Of a DNA stretch of 64,000 bases, positions 32,493-39,795 are shown piece by piece. Made by a program: the position numbers and the translations under genes. This stretch comes from Parabacteroides faecalis (GTDB taxonomy: Bacteria; Bacteroidota; Bacteroidia; Bacteroidales; Tannerellaceae), in assembly GCF_022809355.1 (NCBI RefSeq), contig NZ_JAKZMM010000001.1, positions 62,001 to 126,000 on the forward strand. Reading direction: 5' to 3'. The notes below the pieces were generated by a model. That model was not told the origin of the DNA and did not search any database. It saw nothing but the letters and a program-made list of their open reading frames with translations. Position 1 is the stretch's first letter, and every line of letters begins with the position of its first letter.

Positions 32493-34330
32493 TGAAGCTA
32501 AATAATAAAACTACAGGAATAATGAGAAAGTGTTTTTTCTTGTTCTTTCTGCTGACGACACTTGGTTGGACGATCAAGGCGGATGATCAGGTATCATTCA
32601 AGGCTTCTGCTCCTCAGTCGGTAGTGATGGGAGAGCAGTTTCGTCTGACGTTTGTGGTAAATGCGGAAGGAAAAGATTTGAGAGTACAGGAAATGCCGGA
32701 CTTCGAAGTATTGATGGGACCTTCGCAATCGACATCTTATAGCAATAGTTGGATAAATGGAAAAAGCTCCAGTCAGACAACTGTTAGTTATACCTATATA
32801 TTGATGCCGAAAAAGGAAGGTACTTTCACGATCGCTCCGGCTACAATTAAGGTGAAGAATGCTACCTATACTTCCAATGGTTTGACCATTAAGGTTCTTC
32901 CTCCCGACAAATCAGGAAAGTCGAACGCGGCAGCCAATGCATCTTCAACGACAATCAGTAATGATGATTTCTTTGTCCGCATGATTGTTTCGGATCGGGA
33001 TGTATATGAACAGGAAGGATTCTTGGTAACCTTCAAGTTATATGCAGCTCGTCCATGTACACTGAATGGTGCAAAATTCCCGGAATTTGAAGGATTTCTG
33101 GCACAAGAAATAGATTTGCCAAATAAACAGTGGGTACAAGATCGATATAAAGACCGGAATTACTTTACGGTTGATTTGCGTCAGGTCGTATTATATCCCC
33201 AGCGTTCGGGACAGTTAACGATTGGGAAAGGTACATACGATGCTGTGATTCGTATTTCTACGCCTCAGAAGGCTCGTAGTATCTTTGATGATTTCTTTGA
33301 TACCTATCGGGATGTCAATAAAGAATTGGTTTCTCAGCCCGCTACGATCAATGTCAAGCCATTACCTTCTGGCAAGCCTGCATCATTCTCGGGAGCAGTA
33401 GGTGATTTTACTATGACTGCAGATATCAATACAGATCATGTGAAAGCCAACGAAGCTGTGACTATAAAAGTCAAGATTTCAGGAAACGGAAACTTGAAAT
33501 TGGTCAAGAATCCGGAAGTAGCATTCCCGAATGACTTTGATATCTATGATTCGAAAGTCGAATCGGATACGAAAACAACAACGGCCGGTGTTTCTGGAAG
33601 TAAGACGATTGAATATATGGCTATTCCGCGGTATAGTGGAGATTTTGAGATTCCGGCCATTCAGTTCTCGTATTTTGATACGAAGTCGAATACCTACAAA
33701 ACACTTGCTTCAAATGCTTTCAAGCTTCATGTAGAAAAAGGAGAAGAAGGTTCTTCAACAGCTCCGGCTGTTTCCAACTTCGCAAACAAAGAGTCTGTCA
33801 AATATTTAGGACAAGACATTCGCTTCCTGAAAACAAAAGGAATACATTTCATCAATAATCGGGATGATTTGTTCTTGGGTTCTTTCTTGTACTTCATGGC
33901 CTATGTCGTTCCGTTGATTCTGTTTATTGTCTTCTTTATTGTTTACAGAAAACAAATCAAGGAAAACTCAGATCTGGCACGTGTACGAACCAAGAAAGCA
34001 AACAAGATTGCCGTGAAACGTTTGAAGAATGCCGGAAAATTACTTCAGGAAAACAAGAAAGAAGAATTCTACGAAGAAGTATTACGTGCATTATGGGGAT
34101 ATCTGAGTGACAAGCTGAATATACCGCAAGCAGAACTGACGAAAGATAATGTCGAGGTGGAATTGTCGAAATACGGTGTTGACGAAACATTGACGAAAGA
34201 ATTCATGGACATTCTGAATACTTGCGAATTTGCCCGTTACGCTCCGTCACAAGGATCTGAGGCAATGGACAAATTATATGCCCAGACAGTTGATGCAATT
34301 GGTAAGATGGAAAATACCATTAAAAAGTAA
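32492..34330 (+). CDS. batD: BatD, envelope protein with oxygen-tolerance domain
   Basis: This 612-residue protein has a signal peptide, a long periplasmic region of repeated beta-sandwich domains (about residues 35-450, starting VSFKASAPQSVVMGEQF), one transmembrane helix (SFLYFMAYVVPLILFIVFF) and a cytoplasmic helical tail. The start at 32492 overlaps the batC stop as TAATG, the same coupling seen between batD and batE; ATG at 32486 and at 32522 are alternatives, and the last would also give a clean signal peptide. BatD is a family defined by the aerotolerance operon and probably presents the VWA partners at the membrane. Confidence 0.92.
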   Translation: MKLNNKTTGIMRKCFFLFFLLTTLGWTIKADDQVSFKASAPQSVVMGEQFRLTFVVNAEGKDLRVQEMPDFEVLMGPSQSTSYSNSWINGKSSSQTTVSYTYILMPKKEGTFTIAPATIKVKNATYTSNGLTIKVLPPDKSGKSNAAANASSTTISNDDFFVRMIVSDRDVYEQEGFLVTFKLYAARPCTLNGAKFPEFEGFLAQEIDLPNKQWVQDRYKDRNYFTVDLRQVVLYPQRSGQLTIGKGTYDAVIRISTPQKARSIFDDFFDTYRDVNKELVSQPATINVKPLPSGKPASFSGAVGDFTMTADINTDHVKANEAVTIKVKISGNGNLKLVKNPEVAFPNDFDIYDSKVESDTKTTTAGVSGSKTIEYMAIPRYSGDFEIPAIQFSYFDTKSNTYKTLASNAFKLHVEKGEEGSSTAPAVSNFANKESVKYLGQDIRFLKTKGIHFINNRDDLFLGSFLYFMAYVVPLILFIVFFIVYRKQIKENSDLARVRTKKANKIAVKRLKNAGKLLQENKKEEFYEEVLRALWGYLSDKLNIPQAELTKDNVEVELSKYGVDETLTKEFMDILNTCEFARYAPSQGSEAMDKLYAQTVDAIGKMENTIKK

Positions 34331-35103
34331 TGAAGATGAGAACAAGATCATATATTAAAACATTATGGCTGGTTATTCTGATCCAGTGTTTGGTTTGGCC
34401 GGTATTTGCACAAGATGCTTCCATCAAAGAAGCCGAAGTAGCATATACCAAAGAAGATTATGCAACGGCAATTCAGCTGTACGAAGGTCTGTTGAAGAAT
34501 AACGGTGAGTCGGCTGCCATCTACTATAATTTAGGAAATGCCTATTATAAGAATGGACAAATAGCGCCGGCAATTCTGAATTATGAACGCGCTTTGCTTC
34601 TGCAGCCGGGAGACAAGGACATTCGTTTTAACTTGCAAATGGCCAAAGGCAGAGCTGTTGATAAGATAGAGCCTATTGGACACTTCTTCTTGACAGATTG
34701 GTTTAATGCCATTCGAGATCTCGCAAGTGCCGATACATGGGGAACGGTAGGTATTATCTGTTTTCTGCTGTTCATCATCTGTTTGGTTGTCTTTTTCTTC
34801 TCAAAGATCAGACGTTTCAAACAATTAGGCTTTTATGCAGCCTTAGTCCTGTTACTGATCGTTGTCTTTTCCAATATTTTTGGATTCAGCCAGAAAAATG
34901 AATTGGAAAATCGCCAGGAAGCAATTGTCTTTGCGGCCAGTACAACAGTGAAAAGCTCACCAGATGTGAGTGGTACGGATTTAGTAGTCTTGCATGAAGG
35001 AACTAAAGTTGCCGTCAAGAGTACTTTAGGAGAATGGAGTGAAGTCGAACTGGAAGATGGAAATGTTGGCTGGATGCCAAGCAAAGACATCGAAAAGATT
35101 TAA
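34330..35103 (+). CDS. batE: BatE, TPR and SH3-like membrane protein
   Basis: This 257-residue protein has a signal peptide (VWPVFAQ, about residues 1-28), a TPR domain (about 30-110, with YYNLGNAYYKNGQIAPAILN), two transmembrane helices (about 133-160 and 164-185) and a C-terminal bacterial SH3-like domain (about 195-257, with GTKVAVKSTLGEWSEVEL and DGNVGWMPSKDIEKI). The start overlaps the batD stop (TAATG). SH3b domains commonly bind peptidoglycan peptides, which suggests a link from the Bat complex to the cell wall. Confidence 0.9.
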   Translation: MKMRTRSYIKTLWLVILIQCLVWPVFAQDASIKEAEVAYTKEDYATAIQLYEGLLKNNGESAAIYYNLGNAYYKNGQIAPAILNYERALLLQPGDKDIRFNLQMAKGRAVDKIEPIGHFFLTDWFNAIRDLASADTWGTVGIICFLLFIICLVVFFFSKIRRFKQLGFYAALVLLLIVVFSNIFGFSQKNELENRQEAIVFAASTTVKSSPDVSGTDLVVLHEGTKVAVKSTLGEWSEVELEDGNVGWMPSKDIEKI

Positions 35104-35106
35104 AAC

Positions 35107-35808
35107 ATGTTAGAACAAATCTTAGTATGGGAACGAGATCTGTTCCTGACGCTTAACGGCTGTCATACGCCTTATTGGGACGAAGTCATGTGGCTTTATT
35201 CGGGTAAGGCAGTTTGGCTGCCGTTAGCCGTTTTTATTATACTTGTCTTGGCTTACAAGAAAAACTGGAAAGAGGTACTTTTTATTCTCTTGGGAATTGC
35301 CTTGACAATCACTTTGTGTGACCAATTTGCATCCGGTATTTGCAAACCGTTGTTCCATCGTTTTCGCCCGACTCACCATCCGGATTTTATGGATGCTGTA
35401 AAGACTGTCTTTGATTATCGGGGAGGAAGATATGGCTTTATTTCCAGTCATGCAGCCAATGCTTTCGGTTTTGCCATGTTCATGACATTACTTCTTCGGA
35501 ACAAACTACTGGGCATAACACTGTTTATCTGGGCAACAATCAATGCCTATACCCGAATTTATTTAGGAGTACACTTTATTTCGGATATTATTCCGGGGAT
35601 GTTGTCGGGACTTCTTTTCGGATTTGTAGCTTACCATATATATATGTGGGCGCGTTATCATTTCCTGAGTGCATCCGTTTGTCCGTTCCTTTCTGATCCG
35701 TCATATATGTATCAAGGGAAAAGAGTACAGGCCATCACAATCGCAGTATGGTTGATGTTTGTATTCTTATTGTGTTTTTCGGGTGTATTAATTTCCTTTA
35801 TCCGCTAA
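35107..35808 (+). CDS. PAP2-family membrane phosphatase
   Basis: This 233-residue protein has five to six transmembrane helices and the three PAP2 motifs: KPLFHRFRPTHHP, FISSHAANAFG (with Ser-His in place of Ser-Gly-His) and TRIYLGVHFISDI with the catalytic His. PAP2 enzymes dephosphorylate lipids such as undecaprenyl pyrophosphate, phosphatidate or lipid A. It begins 3 nt after batE, so it belongs to the bat transcript, which may link the operon to envelope lipid recycling. The substrate is unknown. Confidence 0.9.
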   Translation: MLEQILVWERDLFLTLNGCHTPYWDEVMWLYSGKAVWLPLAVFIILVLAYKKNWKEVLFILLGIALTITLCDQFASGICKPLFHRFRPTHHPDFMDAVKTVFDYRGGRYGFISSHAANAFGFAMFMTLLLRNKLLGITLFIWATINAYTRIYLGVHFISDIIPGMLSGLLFGFVAYHIYMWARYHFLSASVCPFLSDPSYMYQGKRVQAITIAVWLMFVFLLCFSGVLISFIR

Positions 35809-35852
35809 ATGATAATAGGTATTGTTTAATGGCTACATTCTATTTGTTTGAT

Positions 35853-35885
35853 ATGTAATACCATAAGAAAGATATTACATTTTTA
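35853..35885 (+). terminator. AT-rich hairpin after the bat/PAP2 operon
   Basis: ATGTAATA (35853-35860) pairs perfectly with TATTACAT (35873-35880) and is followed by five T. The stem has few G-C pairs, so it is a weak candidate. Confidence 0.45.
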
Positions 35886-35920
35886 TGTCGTTAAACATAC
35901 ATTTTTATTACCAAGTTTTC

Positions 35921-35961
35921 GCCAAATAATTTGGCTTTTACAAGCAAAATGTATAAGTTAG
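35921..35961 (+). promoter_or_regulatory. Promoter and palindrome upstream of the small HTH gene
   Basis: TTTG (35930-35933) is followed after exactly 20 nt by TAAGTTAG (35954-35961), one base from TAnnTTTG. The TTTG lies inside a palindrome, GCCAAATAATTTGGC (35921-35935), which could be an operator covering the -33 element. Confidence 0.6.
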
Positions 35962-36005
35962 CGGTATAATAATTAACCAAAGTGTAACTTTTAAAACTAA
36001 TAATC

Positions 36006-36278
36006 ATGCCTAAGACAATCACATTTAACGAACTTCGTAAGATTAAAGATAGCTTACCTGATGGTTCAACACATCGTATTGCAGACGAACTGGGTCTTTC
36101 TGTAGAAACAGTACGTAATTACTTTGGTGGACAGAATTTCCAAGATGGAAAAAGCTGTGGTGTTCATATTGAACCAGGACCAGACGGTGGTTTGGTAGTA
36201 CTTGATGATACAACAATTTTTGATCGTGCCATGCAGATTTTGGCAGAAAGCCATGAGGCTGCGGCACCAGAAGCGTAA
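36006..36278 (+). CDS. Small helix-turn-helix protein, conserved Bacteroidales type
   Basis: This 90-residue protein begins MPKTITFNELRKIKDSLPDG and has a predicted DNA-binding helix-turn-helix at about residues 22-38 (HRIADELGLSVETVRNYFGG), similar in pattern to the LacI/DeoR recognition region (ADELGLSVETVRNY). The C-terminal half (EPGPDGGLVVLDDTTIFDRA) is acidic and may form a dimerisation strand and helix. I recall close relatives across Bacteroidales annotated only as DNA-binding or hypothetical. It is a single-gene unit bounded by its own promoter and a strong terminator. Autoregulation through the palindrome at 35921-35935 is possible. Confidence 0.8.
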   Translation: MPKTITFNELRKIKDSLPDGSTHRIADELGLSVETVRNYFGGQNFQDGKSCGVHIEPGPDGGLVVLDDTTIFDRAMQILAESHEAAAPEA

Positions 36279-36304
36279 CTAAACGCTTTCTTCTTATTGG
36301 CACA

Positions 36305-36348
36305 AATCCCAAGGTAATAAACTGTTATAAGAAACTTACCTTGGGATT
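36305..36348 (+). terminator. Strong terminator after the HTH gene
   Basis: AATCCCAAGGTAA (36305-36317) and TTACCTTGGGATT (36336-36348) form a perfect 13-bp stem with an 18-nt loop. Confidence 0.8.
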
Positions 36349-36475
36349 CGTAGTTTTCAAACAGACCGATTGAATGAACCCGTATCTGAGATCAAGTTGC
36401 TATTTATTGGGAAAATAAGCGGAAAAGCAGAGATGGAAGCGTTCAATTATTTATTAGTAATCACTTTTAATAACT

Positions 36476-37594
36476 ATGAGTATGGAAGATAAATTAGTAA
36501 CATTGGCTATTCATACTTTTGAAAAGGCCCAAATGCTCAAGATGATTCTTGAGTCGGAAGGTATAGAGGTGTATATTCATAATGTGAATCAAATACAACC
36601 CGTTATATCGGCAGGTGTGCGAGTGAGAATTAAAGAAAGTGATTTACCTCATGCTTTGCGTATCATTGAAGACAGTAAATGGCTTGAATCACCGGCTGAA
36701 GCAGAAAAGGAAATAACGAATACGGGAAAAAGAATCTTGGTTCCGGTTGATTTCTCGGACTATTCGCTGAAGGCGTGCGAAATAGCCATTCACTATGCAG
36801 CGAAAGCTGATGCTGAAGTTATGATTATGCATGCTTATTTCAGCCCTTATTTCCCGTCAGCTATTCCTTTGGGCGACACGATGGCTTATCAGGCTAACGA
36901 AGAAAGTACCCGGCAGATGTTGGAGAGGGTACAACAGGATATGGGAACAATTTGTACAACCATCGACGAAATGATGAAGGAAGGCAAGCTGCCATCCGTT
37001 AAATATGATTATACGTTACGTGAAGGTCTGCCAGAAGAGGAAATCATCGCTTATGGAAAAGAATATCGTCCGGATCTGATCGTAATGGGAACTCGCGGAA
37101 AGGATCAGAAAGATATTGATCTGATTGGTAGTGTTACGGGAGAAGTGATCGAAATGAATAAGGCTCCGGTATTGGCTATCCCGGAAAATGTTCCTTTCAC
37201 GGATTTGAGTAATGTAAAAAACATCGCCTTTGCCACATCTTTCAGTCAACGGGATTTGGTTGCCTTCGATCGCTTTATGGAAGTAATAAAAGGATACGAT
37301 GTGCATATACATCTGTTTAATATCTCAACCAGTCGGGATGAATGGAACGAAATTCGCTTGACGGGAGTTCATGAGTATTTCAAACGTCAATACAAAGATG
37401 CCAATATTACGCATACCGTTCTTGATGACGGAGATTTACTCTTGGCTATTGAAAAGTTTGTACGCGACAAACAGATCGATTTAATCGCATTGACAACATA
37501 TAAACGGAATATATTGTCCCGTATTTTGAATCCAAGTATAGCGAAACGTATGTTATTCCATACAGATACACCTCTGTTGGTAATGCATGCATAA
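36476..37594 (+). CDS. Universal stress protein with N-terminal DUF2007 domain
   Basis: This 372-residue cytoplasmic protein joins a DUF2007 signal-transducing domain (about residues 5-70, with TFEKAQMLKMILESEGIEVY) to two universal-stress-protein domains (about 85-235 and 245-372). The first Usp domain has RILVPVDFSDYSLKA and the ATP-binding-type loop VMGTRGKDQ, although the G-x9-GS/T tail is altered (LIGSVTGEVI). The second ends NPSIAKRMLFHTDTPLLVMHA. Such proteins bind nucleotides and support survival under stress. The start at 36476 is used; an in-frame ATG at 36482 is also possible. It appears monocistronic, with a terminator at 37604-37625. Confidence 0.88.
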   Translation: MSMEDKLVTLAIHTFEKAQMLKMILESEGIEVYIHNVNQIQPVISAGVRVRIKESDLPHALRIIEDSKWLESPAEAEKEITNTGKRILVPVDFSDYSLKACEIAIHYAAKADAEVMIMHAYFSPYFPSAIPLGDTMAYQANEESTRQMLERVQQDMGTICTTIDEMMKEGKLPSVKYDYTLREGLPEEEIIAYGKEYRPDLIVMGTRGKDQKDIDLIGSVTGEVIEMNKAPVLAIPENVPFTDLSNVKNIAFATSFSQRDLVAFDRFMEVIKGYDVHIHLFNISTSRDEWNEIRLTGVHEYFKRQYKDANITHTVLDDGDLLLAIEKFVRDKQIDLIALTTYKRNILSRILNPSIAKRMLFHTDTPLLVMHA

Positions 37595-37603
37595 AACCGA
37601 TCT

Positions 37604-37625
37604 AAAACTCGGGAGTTTTGTTTTT
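37604..37625 (+). terminator. Terminator after the universal stress gene
   Basis: AAAACTC (37604-37610) pairs with GAGTTTT (37613-37619) around GG, followed by a G and five T. The loop of only two bases means that the inner pair probably opens. Confidence 0.6.
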
Positions 37626-37663
37626 GATTCTCGTATATTTTGAAATCGATTCTCGTATGTTTG
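37626..37663. repeat. Direct repeat of GATTCTCGTAT
   Basis: GATTCTCGTAT occurs at 37626 and again 22 nt later at 37648, each followed by a T-rich tract. The same GATTCTCGT core forms part of the 25-bp inverted repeat at 18108-18165. Confidence 0.6.
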
Positions 37664-37688
37664 GATTTTGAAATATCCTATAAAAAAG

Positions 37689-37729
37689 AAACATCTGTAT
37701 CTGGTTGTTCCGGTACAGATGTTTTTATT
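37689..37729 (+). terminator. Hairpin with T-tail upstream of the LytTR gene
   Basis: AAACATCTGTA (37689-37699) pairs perfectly with TACAGATGTTT (37714-37724), and further T residues follow. It insulates the LytTR/FHA pair from upstream transcription. Confidence 0.7.
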
Positions 37730-37791
37730 GAAAGAAAAGTCAGGACCAAAATAGATTTATCAAGAAAAGACGTTAATTTAAAAATAATTCG

Positions 37792-37799
37792 TACATTTG
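37792..37799 (+). promoter_or_regulatory. -7 element for the LytTR/FHA operon
   Basis: TACATTTG matches TAnnTTTG and lies 31 nt before the LytTR ATG. No clear -33 element is seen. Confidence 0.6.
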
Positions 37800-37830
37800 T
37801 TTTACATAAACCGAAAAAGAGTAAGAAGCA

Positions 37831-38229
37831 ATGGATCGATATTTAATGATAAAGACGAGAGATGAGCTGCTTCGTATTAAAATTGGCCAAATCTTGTATT
37901 TTGAAGCGGATAGAAACTATACGAAATTATTGTTATCAAATGGTATCCAATTTACATTTGCTATCAATATCGGAAAGATAGAAGAACTCTTGGAAAAACA
38001 GGTTTCAGGTAGTAATGATATGCTGGTGAGAGTAGGTAAAAGTCATATTATAAATAAAACACATATTTTACAGATTAATCTACCGAAGCAGAAGTTGTTA
38101 TTATTGACACAAGAAGGAAAACCAAGAGAATTAGTTATTTCTAAAGATCCGCTGAAGCAGCTTAAAGAGGCGCTGGAAAAAGAAGTGGAGAAAGGATTGG
38201 AAGAAACTAAAGGAGATGTATTGTCATGA
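37831..38229 (+). CDS. Stand-alone LytTR DNA-binding protein
   Basis: This 132-residue protein is almost entirely a LytTR domain (about residues 5-105). It has the typical IGQILYFEADRNYTKLLLSNG start, the MLVRVGKSHIINKTHILQI core and a C-terminal VISKDPLKQLKEAL helix. LytTR domains bind direct repeats in promoters and normally sit behind a response-regulator receiver domain; here no receiver is present, so control must come from elsewhere. Its stop overlaps the next gene's ATG (ATGA), an FHA protein, which suggests coupled production and a link to Ser/Thr phosphorylation. Confidence 0.9.
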   Translation: MDRYLMIKTRDELLRIKIGQILYFEADRNYTKLLLSNGIQFTFAINIGKIEELLEKQVSGSNDMLVRVGKSHIINKTHILQINLPKQKLLLLTQEGKPRELVISKDPLKQLKEALEKEVEKGLEETKGDVLS

Positions 38230-38882
38230 CGGTGATTACAATCGGGAAAGCACAAGATAATGATTACATCATTGATCATCCTCAGGTGAGTCGGCATCAT
38301 GCACGACTGGTTTCAGGCGAACAGGATTGCTGGTTCTTGGAAGATCTGGAATCGTCGAACGGAACATTCGTTAACGGGGCACAAATTGCCAGAAAACGAG
38401 TGACTCCAACGGATGATATCCGGCTTGGTAAAGAATATCAACTGGATTTTCTGGCAGTACTGAAGAGTAAGAATGATTATAGTACTGAATTTAAAGCCCT
38501 GAAAAAAGTATATGACGATTATACACGTGAGAAAGTCAGAATACAATCATCCAATCAGTTCAAGACTCGATTGTTTCAGTCGTTGCCATTTGCATTGCCG
38601 GGAATCATTGGTTTAATAATAAGTGTGACGGGCGATAGTAACCAGGGCTGGGTAATCGGGAGTTTATTGCTAACGGTCTTGGCTCCTGTTGGAGGAATTT
38701 ATTTGGGCGCACGTCAGTCCGCTAAAATACCCCAGCAATTACAAGATCTGACCAACCAGTTTAAGATTGATTATGTTTGTCCGAAATGCGGAACCTTTTT
38801 GGGTGATATTCCATGGGAATCCCTTCGGAATAAGAAACATTGTCTGGTTTCTTCCTGCCAGGCAAAATGGGTAGAAGAGTAG
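38226..38882 (+). CDS. FHA-domain membrane protein with C-terminal zinc ribbon
   Basis: This 218-residue protein has an N-terminal FHA domain (about residues 3-78) with the full phosphothreonine-binding signature: GKAQDNDYII, VSRHHARL and SSNGTFVNG. A short helical linker is followed by two transmembrane helices (about 117-136 and 142-162) and a C-terminal four-cysteine zinc ribbon (Cys185, 188, 206, 211). FHA domains bind phosphothreonine on partner proteins. Both ends should face the cytoplasm, and the protein could tether a phosphorylated partner to the membrane. It is translationally coupled to the LytTR gene and lies just upstream of the phosphatase/kinase operon. Confidence 0.9.
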   Translation: MTVITIGKAQDNDYIIDHPQVSRHHARLVSGEQDCWFLEDLESSNGTFVNGAQIARKRVTPTDDIRLGKEYQLDFLAVLKSKNDYSTEFKALKKVYDDYTREKVRIQSSNQFKTRLFQSLPFALPGIIGLIISVTGDSNQGWVIGSLLLTVLAPVGGIYLGARQSAKIPQQLQDLTNQFKIDYVCPKCGTFLGDIPWESLRNKKHCLVSSCQAKWVEE

Positions 38883-38935
38883 TTGGATAAGGAAACTATG
38901 CCTTTCGTACATAAAACCTGAACGTTAGATTATAT

Positions 38936-38979
38936 GGGATAATTATTAATCAGAATAATTATCCCTTTTATTATTTTTG
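38936..38979 (+). terminator. Terminator merging into the next promoter
   Basis: GGGATAATTATT (38936-38947) pairs perfectly with AATAATTATCCC (38954-38965) and is followed by a T-rich tail. The tail also contains TATTTTTG (38972-38979), an exact -7 element for the operon starting at 39023, so the end of one unit and the promoter of the next share the same bases. Confidence 0.7.
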
Positions 38980-39022
38980 CGTTGGGATAAAATAATAAAT
39001 TTAATGAGGAAGGGATAGTATT

Positions 39023-39274
39023 ATGCATGAGAATGATTATACATTCGTTACCATTGACAATGAAGAGGATGCTCCGTTGCTCTCTGATGCCGTGGTAGTG
39101 GATGTAGATGGAAACGATGGCATCCTGGATGCAGTGATGCTTGATGATGTACCGGTAGATGGTACAGACTTTATCACATTATCAGATGATTCTGTGGTAA
39201 TGCCTGATTCAGACGATGTGTCTGATTTTATATCGATTGATGTAGATGGTTCTGATATATCATTTATCTTATGA
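39023..39274 (+). CDS. Extremely acidic 83-residue protein, unknown function
   Basis: This small protein has no Lys or Arg at all and about 21 Asp plus 3 Glu in 83 residues. It carries two DVDGxD motifs (residues 27-32 and 73-78), similar to the calcium-binding DxDGxD loop, and repeated D-F-I-[ST] segments (DFITLSDD at 49-56 and DFISIDVD at 68-75). Thr52 fits the TxxD pattern favoured by many FHA domains. It is the first gene of the FHA/PP2C/kinase operon, and its stop overlaps the FHA gene start (ATGA). The overlap, the promoter at 38972-38979 and the ordered motifs argue for a real gene. Possible roles are a kinase substrate, a calcium-responsive regulator or a scaffold; none is proven. Confidence 0.72.
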   Translation: MHENDYTFVTIDNEEDAPLLSDAVVVDVDGNDGILDAVMLDDVPVDGTDFITLSDDSVVMPDSDDVSDFISIDVDGSDISFIL

Positions 39275-39783
39275 TTTCGATTAAATGCCCACATTGTCAG
39301 GTAGGTTTGAAAGTAGACGAGGGGAAACTTCCCCTCGGTATTACTTCTTTCAAATGTCCTAATTGCAAGAAAGCTATACCCGTATCCTTAGTTACGTCCG
39401 GACAAAGTAATGCTGAAGATGCCGAAACGATACTTGTTCACCCGGTCATTCAGCATGTCGGACGATTAACGGTATTACCCGATGCAAACACGCCGGAACA
39501 ACATTTTCCTTTAGTGGAAGGAGAATATATTATAGGCCGTAAATCTTCTGCATCCGGGGCAAATATCAAGATAGAAACAGCCGATAGATCCATGAGTCGC
39601 GAGCATATCCGGATAGAAGTAAAAAAAGATGAACATGGAGGCTATAAACATTACCTTTCAGATAATAATAGCAAGAATCATACGTTATATAATAGCAATT
39701 ATCTAGAGACTGGCGAAAAAGTAGTGTTGAATGACGATGATGAAATCATAATAGGCCATACGATACTGCGTTTTAACTATTAA
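39271..39783 (+). CDS. Cytoplasmic FHA protein with N-terminal zinc ribbon
   Basis: This 170-residue protein begins with an MJ0042-type zinc ribbon (Cys6, Cys9, Cys29, Cys32), then a linker with the motif AEDAETILV (Thr53), then an FHA domain (about residues 62-170) with YIIGRKS, SMSREHIRI and DNNSKNHT. The order is like GarA/OdhI of actinobacteria, where an ETT motif before the FHA domain is phosphorylated by a Ser/Thr kinase and then bound by the FHA domain itself, switching the protein off. The kinase in this operon has similar E-T-x-L sites. It overlaps the acidic protein gene by 4 nt and precedes the PP2C gene by 12 nt. Confidence 0.9.
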   Translation: MISIKCPHCQVGLKVDEGKLPLGITSFKCPNCKKAIPVSLVTSGQSNAEDAETILVHPVIQHVGRLTVLPDANTPEQHFPLVEGEYIIGRKSSASGANIKIETADRSMSREHIRIEVKKDEHGGYKHYLSDNNSKNHTLYNSNYLETGEKVVLNDDDEIIIGHTILRFNY

Positions 39784-39795
39784 TTCTGGAAGGCT

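Noticed and set aside
37640-37846. 68-codon open frame before the LytTR gene
   Set aside because: It runs through a terminator hairpin and a promoter element and overlaps the LytTR start.
39037-39294. Ser/Thr-rich minus-strand frame opposite the acidic protein
   Set aside because: Asp codons (GAT) reverse to ATC/TCA-type codons and keep a frame open by composition. The plus-strand frame has the promoter and the ATGA coupling.
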